DNA of 57,149 nucleotides, taken from the NCBI GenBank assembly GCA_001887945.1, contig LDOQ01000316.1, positions 1 through 57,149 on the forward strand. The letters run 5' to 3'. The notes beneath the pieces were generated by a model. It was not told where the DNA came from and ran no database searches. It saw only the letters and a program-made list of their open reading frames with translations. Source of the DNA: Spraguea lophii (taxonomy: Eukaryota > Microsporidia > Spragueidae). The translations under genes and the position numbers were made by a program. Below, piece by piece: positions 50,740 to 57,149 of the stretch; position 1 is the stretch's first letter; each line of letters starts with the position of its first letter.

Positions 50740-51586
50740 GAGGCACCGAGATCGAAGCTCGGGGGCTGCAATTTTTAAAATTTTTTTATATATTTTGAGT
50801 GTATTGGTTATTATGTAAAATAAGTTAAAAGATTTTTTATATTTCAACATTAGGGAATATTGAATATTGATATTAACATTATTATATATCAATATATTGA
50901 ATATGTTTTTGTGTAATAATAAGTATAAATGCAATTATTTATTATTTTCTCGTTCAAATTAATTTGATATTTTATAAAATTTTCATAAAATTGTTTTAAG
51001 ATAAAATTATTTTAGACTTTATCAATTTATAGAAAGTTTATATCGTTATAAAAAATATTAGATAAATTATATAACATAATGAGATGGTAATTAAATTTAA
51101 AATCCCGGATTTCTAATGTTTCACATAAAATAATATTTAAAAAGAAAAAAATTGGAAATGATTGAAAACAAAAATAGAAATGTTAATTGAGTAATATAAA
51201 ATATATTTTTAATTGTAATTATGCAATATTTAGATTGTTATATCAGGATAATTATGATTGTTCTGTTAAATTATGATTTAATAGGTATTTTACCAATAGA
51301 GAATTATAAATCTCATTAAGGTTTAAAATAATTTGAATAAAATATTATACACATTTTTTAGAAAACTTTAAAGTATATGATAATATGGGGTCGATATATA
51401 TAACAAAATTAGATTATATATGTTTAATACGTATTTAGGGACTGGTAACCCTAAAAATACTATATCAGAATTAGTGACAATGTTATAAACATAATTAAAA
51501 ATTTATAATTAAAAAATATATAACTTTACATCAAAATTCTATAAATATTTTTTATCGTTAAAATTAAATTATATCATTTTGAAAAA
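50373..51586. other. Intergenic with tRNA-Phe
   Basis: Apart from tRNA-Phe (50698-50770) no gene is supported. An imperfect hairpin GTATTTAGGG..CCCTAAAAATAC lies at about 51431-51460, some 130 bp before the zinc-finger gene. Confidence 0.5.
50698..50770 (+). tRNA. tRNA-Phe (anticodon GAA)
   Basis: 73-nt cloverleaf. Acceptor GCAGCCC/GGGCTGC with discriminator A, D arm TAGCTCAGTTGGGAGAGC, anticodon arm CAGA-CTGAAGA-TCTG, T arm CCGAG-ATCGAAG-CTCGG. The T loop starts with A instead of the usual T54. No intron. Confidence 0.95.
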
Positions 51587-52348
51587 ATGTTTATTTCGTG
51601 TATCATCAAATTAACAATTTTCACTATAAATAAAATGCATATCACAAATTATATGACTGTTTATTATAACCAATGGAGAAAAAAACATTATGCTTCTAAT
51701 TTAGAAAAGATTAAATGTGCATATTGTGATTTAACACTTATGACATGTGATATACATTATTGTAAGTGCGATACATTTTATTGTGCTTCGCATCGTATGA
51801 CATTATGTCCAAAAGATAAAAAGAAGTTTACTAGAAATTATACATATGGTAATATAATTAAAAAGCATAGTATAAAGTATACGTTAGTTAGTCATTTGTC
51901 AGATGAATTTGGATTTTGTTTAAACAGTGATAATATGGTAAAAATATATGATCAGGAAGATTTGTATAAAATAAAAAGTATAATGTTAAAATACAGAATG
52001 AATTGTTTACATATGGATGATAATATAAAAGAAGAAATCGCACCCATACGTACTAATATAGATATAAATGATATTGAATGTGATAATTGTGATACAACAA
52101 CCAATTTATATATTTGTTTGAAGTGTATAAATGTAGGATGTAGTGGAGAAAGGATTAAAAATGAAAGTGGTAAATGTGCAATAAAACATTATAGACGATA
52201 TGATCATTGTATAATATATGATGTAAGCGCAGGAAAAATATATTGTTATAAATGTAATAGTTATATAAATGGTGATGAGAGGATGTATACTATCATTTGT
52301 AACGATATATTAAATGCAGATAATAATATAGAAGAAAGAGGTTTTTAA
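51587..52348 (+). CDS. AN1-like plus ZnF-UBP zinc-finger protein
   Basis: 253 aa from the first ATG; Met23 (51653, MTVYYNQWRKKHY) is an equally likely start, and no CCC motif decides. The N-terminal finger has C44-x2-C47-x11-C59-x-C61-x4-C66-x2-H69-x4-C74, close to the AN1 pattern but with a shortened end lacking the second His. The C-terminal finger, about 165-225, matches ZnF-UBP: C165, C168, C177, C180, C185, H201, H207, C220, C223, with CLKCINVGC and KIYCYKCNSY. ZnF-UBP usually binds the free C-terminus of ubiquitin; AN1 fingers occur in ubiquitin/p97-linked proteins. No protease or RING domain is present, so a ubiquitin receptor or adaptor is inferred. Confidence 0.7.
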   Translation: MFISCIIKLTIFTINKMHITNYMTVYYNQWRKKHYASNLEKIKCAYCDLTLMTCDIHYCKCDTFYCASHRMTLCPKDKKKFTRNYTYGNIIKKHSIKYTLVSHLSDEFGFCLNSDNMVKIYDQEDLYKIKSIMLKYRMNCLHMDDNIKEEIAPIRTNIDINDIECDNCDTTTNLYICLKCINVGCSGERIKNESGKCAIKHYRRYDHCIIYDVSAGKIYCYKCNSYINGDERMYTIICNDILNADNNIEERGF

Positions 52349-53571
52349 TGAATAAATAGAAAATTATTATGTTCCGGACATGGGAGGCGGCCTGCTAGCT
52401 AATAATGATAGATTTTATCATGAAATTAATGGGTTACGACTGTTTCAGTGTGAACCGTATTTAGTCAATAAATTGTACTTACAAAATTTATGATGAAAAA
52501 TCATTTTATTTAATTTCTTTAATATCTCAAATAGGAAGTCATTCCTTGACAGATGTTATCTAATACACCAATAATTTATTTTTTGACAATCACCTCCCTT
52601 TGTTCTATCCATAACAAAAAATTGTTGATGTAAGTTTTTAAGGCAGATTTCGCCGAAAGTTATATTAAAAAAAATTGATTATTATCAGAGAAATTCGTGG
52701 TATGAATGTTTAATATTGCATTTAAAAATTAGGGTATTTTAAATTTTCATAATTTTCCAATAAAATATCGATTTTTTTCTTTTTTTTAAATCACTAAATG
52801 AAAATTCAATTTTTCCTATTGAAATTTTGTTATAATATACCTCATTAATTTTTCTCCATCGAAAATTTATGTCACAAGCAAGGCAATATTTGATGTTTGA
52901 TTGAGATTATTTTCTCTATTACTCTATGCCAAGCTCCTACGTTATTTATAATTCTTAGTACCTTTTATTTTGTTCTCAGGTGCGTATTTTCAAACATTAT
53001 ATTATATTTCAGTTAAGAATACCTTGTATCAAAATATTTGTCAATATATATTTTTTTAAAATATTCGAGGAAATCAACAACTCCGTGTGTTTTGTGTTGG
53101 TTTATGATCTCTTTTTTTTAAAAAATCAAATATTATCCACAATATCATCAATTCTTAAAAATATTAAAAACTATAAATGCAATACACCAAGTTTATTATA
53201 TATATTTATCAATAATTATTTTTTAAGATATATTTCGTTTGAAAACGAAATGCTCGCTAATTGTTTTTCATTTCTTTTCATGATGTCCTGTAACCTGTTT
53301 GAATAATAACTTTTTAGTTCTACCAAATATATTCTTAAAAGTATATCTAAAAGTAACAAAAGCAATTTTTAGTTAAAACTTTTGACGATCTCCCTTTTTT
53401 AACTTTATATAGATAAAAAAAAGTTTAATTAATGTTTATTTGTTTTATCTTTCCTTTTAAATCGGTAAAATTTTCTCAAACGGGCTCATATGAAATTTAA
53501 AAATTTTAAATTCCGAAATATGCCTTGAAAGATTTTTTTAACATTAGTTCCTCGTGTTTTAACATATTTCT
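52349..53571. other. Gene-poor right arm, unrecognised
   Basis: No supported gene. Slightly richer in G+C at its start (ATGGGAGGCGGCCTGCTAGC, about 52379). A broken minus-strand translation near 52560-52650 (INNFLLWIEQREVIVKK) looks protein-like but is not identified. Confidence 0.4.
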
Positions 53572-54210
53572 TTAGCTTACACCACAGATTTTCAATGTCC
53601 TGAGTGTGATCTCTTTGTTTTCCGGGGACACAAAATTTATTTTGTGATTTACCCAAAAATGTTTAAATCCTATATTTTTAAGGCGAAGATAACCTCTCCA
53701 ACCATCAGCCATTATCGTAGAATCCTCTTTTATATTTTTTAAAACTACGTTTTCAATGGTTTCACGATTTCTTGTATGTACCATTTCAAAAAAACCATTG
53801 TTTGGAGGTTTGTGATATTCCCCCAATACACCATAATTGTTTAAAACAACGCACACATTATACTTTCTTCTGCTAAAGCAACTTTCATCAACCTCCACTA
53901 TGTCTTTATATCCACCTATTTTTTCATATTCAGTTTTATTTATAACAAGTTTTATAAGGTCAAAAACTTTGTTGATTAACTTGTACTCAACTACCAATTC
54001 ATGTTTAATGTCCTTTATTCGCGTTTCACGGGCCACTCATATATTATAAAAATTATATTTTTTAGTGAGGTCCGTATACTTGAAAATACAAAACCATCTC
54101 ATATTGAAATAAATGTTTTATTACATCCTTTGATTCTACAAACCCAGATCAATCCATCCGATACCTTTCTATTCTTTAAATACAAGTTTTTTTACATTTT
54201 TTACATCTTT
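53480..54210 (-). pseudogene. Broken Merlin (ISXO2-like) transposase
   Basis: A minus-strand open piece (54036-53572) carries GGYKDIVEVDESCFSRRKYN (first catalytic Asp), STIMADGWRGYLRL (second Asp) and GFKHFWVNHKINFVSPEN. Near 53620 the frame slips, and the expected end (HTQDIENLWCKLKKYVKTRG, with the catalytic Glu) continues in another frame to about 53490. Upstream, a third frame encodes DGLIWVCRIKGCNKTFISI, a stop, then GFVFSSIRTSLKNIIFIIYE, the N-terminal Merlin region. So at least two frameshifts and one stop inactivate it. Merlin elements are cut-and-paste DNA transposons. It may still be a fairly recent insertion, since the middle is intact. Confidence 0.75.
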
Positions 54211-54230
54211 TAATTTTATAAGTTACTCCT

Positions 54231-54668
54231 AAATTTGAACAGAAATTAAAAACTTTATATGATGTATGCTATAAAGAAAAAAATGATTGTGAGCAGTACA
54301 CATTACATTTCGAACGATATTTAGTGACATTTTAACAATATACCAGTAGAATGATTAATCTACAGATATGTAAAGGAAAAGACGCCATAAGAATAGCCGT
54401 TAATTAATGGTCACGTGGAAAGTTTGACTTTTACAAATATCTTATGTTTTTTAATGCCAACTTCTCATGTTGACATTACCATATGGATGGAAAAGTTAAT
54501 AATAAAGAAATCGCAAATATAAATTCAAAATTTGGAATAAGTCATTATGATTATATTCTTCAACCCTATCGGTTGGGAACCTTTAGCAGATGTCTCCGAG
54601 TATATGAAACTGTTTTATCATGCAAAAAAGGAATATTGAAGTATAAACCACTAATGATGACTATTTGA
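54231..54668 (+). pseudogene. Decayed reading frame, unidentified
   Basis: One frame gives coherent protein-like sequence (KFEQKLKTLYDVCYKEKNDC, HFERYL; MINLQICKGKDAIRIAVN; FGISHYDYILQPYRLGTFSR; LRVYETVLSCKKGILKY) interrupted only by stops at 54333, 54405 and 54471. It begins ~20 bp past the Merlin relic. The family is not recognised; a transposon gene or a dead cellular gene are both possible. Confidence 0.4.
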
Positions 54669-56030
54669 ATATGATGTGACTTCAGGATATTTTAGATTCT
54701 TTGACAAAAAAACTGTTTAGAAAGGTTGAAAATAAACGTATAAATATTATCAGAAGATATTTAAAAAATCATATATATATTAGAAGGATTTTACATAATG
54801 ATGACCATTATCCCATCTTTATGTTTCCGCATATATTAGGTTATTATACATATATATAAATCACAGTTGAGTGTCGTCGTGGAAGATGGTATTCACACAA
54901 ATCACATTAAAGTTTCGGGATCTTATTTAAAACCCATCATGAAAAAAAGGAGTTAAAAAAGATAATTTGGATATATGTATATTTTTTTAAAAAACAATAA
55001 CAATTGGAATAAATAAGGGAAAATATCAAAACATTACTATTTAAATTTTTAAAATATCTTGTTATAACAATTTAAAATATATTTTATGATATATTTTTTT
55101 TAATTCAAAACAAGGTTTTTGATAAGTCTAAAAAGTAACAAGCCTCGCATATTTAATATACTTAATTATCACCGTGATTCAAGGTCATGACATCAGGCGG
55201 GGATTTTTCATAAAAAATAATAATACCATCTAAATTTGTTAGAAAATAAATTAAAAGGAACATATATGTCTGGAATTTGTTTGTTTAAATACTTTTCTTT
55301 AGCGATAAATCTAAATACGGAAAAAGATGTACATCGTTTTCAAATAAATGCTTTTGTTAAAACCTGTATAAATTATAAAAATATCACAAAAAATACGTTA
55401 TTTAATGTTTTCAATTCGAATGATTTAAAAAATTTTAATAAAAATACAATTTCTTTTTTTAAATTTTTTTTGGTAATAAATTTATATTATATATAATATT
55501 ATAATTTCCAAGAAGTTAAAGACGGAGAAAAAATATATAAAAGAGAATAAATCTTGGCAATATATTTTTATATAAAAATTAACATGTTCAAATGAAAAAT
55601 AATTTCTCCTATCATATGTCGTGCATAAGAATGTAAGAATTTTCAAAATATGTAAAGATTAGAAAAATTTTTTAAAAATTTTATTGATAATATATGAAAA
55701 AACCCAAAAAAAAAAGGAATAATGAAAATATAATAATAGACAAACATTCTCTTTAAGTATCAATTTAATTTAATAATCATAAAATATCGGATTTGATATA
55801 AAACAATGTTTAATACGTAACTTATGAAAAGCGTAAAACTGATAGTAACCCAAAGTGAAAATGATTTATTTTCAAAGAAAATGCATAGTTTACATTTTTT
55901 AAAAACAAATAAAAACAAAGCTTCTCTATTTTATAGTTCAATATACAAAAAAACATTTGTAAAAGAAGAAAGAGTTATAATAAAAAGTTATTCCTAGTTC
56001 CTTCTATGATTGTCGGTAATGTAATTCTGG
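54669..56030. other. Gene-poor stretch, unrecognised
   Basis: No supported gene over 1.3 kb. Short frames at 55236-55496 (86 codons) and 55824-55997 (57 codons) have lysine- and phenylalanine-rich translations without a start motif or recognisable domain and may be further debris. Confidence 0.4.
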
Positions 56031-56099
56031 TAACACGTACATACAGATACCATTAAAAAGATATTTAATTGAGATGAATTGATAAAACGTATTTTAATT

Positions 56100-56957
56100 A
56101 ATTACATTTAAAAAGATTTAATAACGATGAGAATGGATCTTCTTTATCTTGAAAATACATATATTCCTTAATAATTTTTTTATTACTTTATTTCTTATAT
56201 TTTTAAGATATAATTTTAAATATCGCCATCCAATGTTTTAAGTACGAATCTTTTTATTATTGGGTTTAACAAGTTTTTATTATGATTAATTTTTATATGT
56301 TTATAGTTGTATTTTCTAGGCAATTACATCTTTTCCATATATCAGTTATAATAGTTGTTTTACTTTTATGTGGTTTTATCGTTTTTATTAATTTATCAGT
56401 GTCGCGCATCTTATTACATATATAAAACTGTCTTTAACCTCTCCACAATATCCCCAATACATCACAAATTTCTGATTTTCCTGCCTCCATGGTAATTCTT
56501 TCTAGAGACAAAACTCCCATCACTTTCGACTGTTTTACCGAAATCACCAATATTTTTTTATTCTTTATTAATAAGGGCCGAATTATACTTCCTACTTTTT
56601 TTAAGCCTCTTTTATCTGAACTTTTGTTATTTTTCGAAAAATGATATAAAAAATATTATTCTTTTATTTAATGAATAAGGAATATCATTAAATAATAGGT
56701 TTTCATAACGAATGGCTTCTTTTGTAACAATTATTTCCACAACGATTCCAATACAAATCTCCAAGATGGTTTTAATCACAGTTCTCTCTCATATTTTTCC
56801 TATATTTATAACATTTATATTTTTTTAACAAAACATTTTTTTCGACAAGAAAGTTGTAGAATATATGAACGTTTCCGATTAGTTCTTTCAATTCATTTAA
56901 GTTTATATTATTTAATTCTTTCATAAAACTTTTATTAAATATTTTTAAAGGCATTCA
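56100..56957 (-). pseudogene. Second decayed Merlin transposase
   Basis: Minus strand. The N-terminal piece (56954-56772) is LNELKELIGNVHIFYNFLVE followed by KNVLLKKYKCYKYRK, the usual N-terminal region before the zinc ribbon. GKTVESDGSFVSRKNYHGGR (about 56540-56500) corresponds to the IVExDESxFxxRKYxxGR block, with the Glu after the Asp changed to Gly. YKHIKINHNKN (about 56300) is the VNH block, and WRYLKLYLKNIRNKVIKKLL (about 56200) the C-terminal helix. Numerous frameshifts and stops separate the pieces. It is more decayed than the copy at 53.5-54.2 kb. Confidence 0.6.
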
Positions 56958-57029
56958 TATGTACTTGTTACCTCCATAATTGTTAATATTATTAGAAAAG
57001 CAAAATAAAATTTTTTTTACCCCAACATG

Positions 57030-57149
57030 GCTTTTTTTAATAACCGATAAGGCATTCAAATCTATAGAAGACCTCAAAACATTCTTAATAGATGAAGAGG
57101 TTTTGTTGGAATTTTATGTTTGTTCAACCTGTGGATTTAATTCCAAGTT
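57030..57149 (+). pseudogene. N-terminal part of a third Merlin transposase (cut by window end)
   Basis: The plus strand reads DKAFKSIEDLKTFLIDEEVL followed by LEFYVCSTCGFNSK, open to the last base. This is the IS1595/Merlin start: a short helix, then a C-x-x-C zinc ribbon. No stop is seen in the ~37 visible codons, so whether the copy is intact cannot be told here. Confidence 0.5.

Noticed and set aside
52980..53306. 108-codon plus-strand frame
   Set aside because: Phe/Ile/Lys composition expected of random AT-rich DNA, no start motif, in a stretch of transposon debris.
54001..54213. 70-codon plus-strand frames opposite the Merlin relic
   Set aside because: Antisense of the transposase remnant, which has recognisable catalytic blocks on the other strand.

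Overview
The window is AT-rich nuclear DNA from a microsporidian, an obligate intracellular fungal relative. The evidence is consistent across the window. There are compact intron-less genes for plainly eukaryotic proteins: INO80 ATPase, Rab geranylgeranyltransferase alpha, NAC alpha, Mad1, an Sm protein and a chitin-synthase chaperone. About twenty start codons have a CCC (or CCT/CTCC) motif 0-15 nt upstream, the usual microsporidian start-site signature. Cytosolic-type Mn-SOD lacks a transit peptide, and there are decayed Merlin (ISXO2-like) transposases and a decayed LINE of a type common in microsporidia. The genus cannot be fixed from sequence alone; a Nosema/Vairimorpha-like AT-rich species is one possibility. 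Many proteins carry long Asn-rich (N, D, K, I, S, T) low-complexity inserts, reminiscent of Plasmodium or Dictyostelium.

Layout. 0.7-8.6 kb: an Asn-rich unknown, a secreted protein, a UBE2W-type E2, a four-TM protein and an Asn-rich coiled-coil protein, separated by copies of a tRNA-related dispersed repeat. 8.8-9.6 kb: LINE relic. 10.0-12.5 kb: an 845-aa Asn-rich protein. 12.8-14.5 kb: Merlin relic, 46-bp tandem repeat and a FLYWCH-like fragment. 14.6-20.0 kb: a type I membrane protein, CHS7-like chaperone and an unknown possible beta-propeller. 21.2-27.6 kb: unknown helical protein, BET4, tRNA-Ala, EGD2/NAC alpha, unknown, Mn-SOD and an ALY/UIF-like protein. 28.2 kb: a perfect 40-bp inverted repeat. 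29-39.7 kb: mini-MAD1, WD40 protein, RNA14/CstF77-like protein, two Asn-rich unknowns, tRNA-Arg with a tRNA-Lys-like pseudogene and a plus-strand repeat copy, SmD-like protein and a secreted protein. 41-52.3 kb: small helical protein, coiled-coil protein, INO80, six-BRCT protein, tRNA-Phe and an AN1-like plus ZnF-UBP protein. 52.4-57.1 kb: a gene-poor transposon graveyard with two broken Merlin transposases, the start of a third and an unidentified decayed frame.

No operons are apparent; neighbours lie on both strands with their own start motifs. The recognised genes are core housekeeping functions (ubiquitin, prenylation, splicing and 3'-end processing, mRNA export, chromatin remodelling, spindle checkpoint, DNA-damage signalling, oxidative stress, chitin wall synthesis). 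At least three proteins have N-terminal hydrophobic leaders and are candidates for secretion or spore/cell-surface location. I found no convincing novel multi-gene system. The most unusual items are the dispersed tRNA-related repeat family, the perfect 40-bp hairpin, the 168-aa Mad1 and the AN1-like/ZnF-UBP combination.
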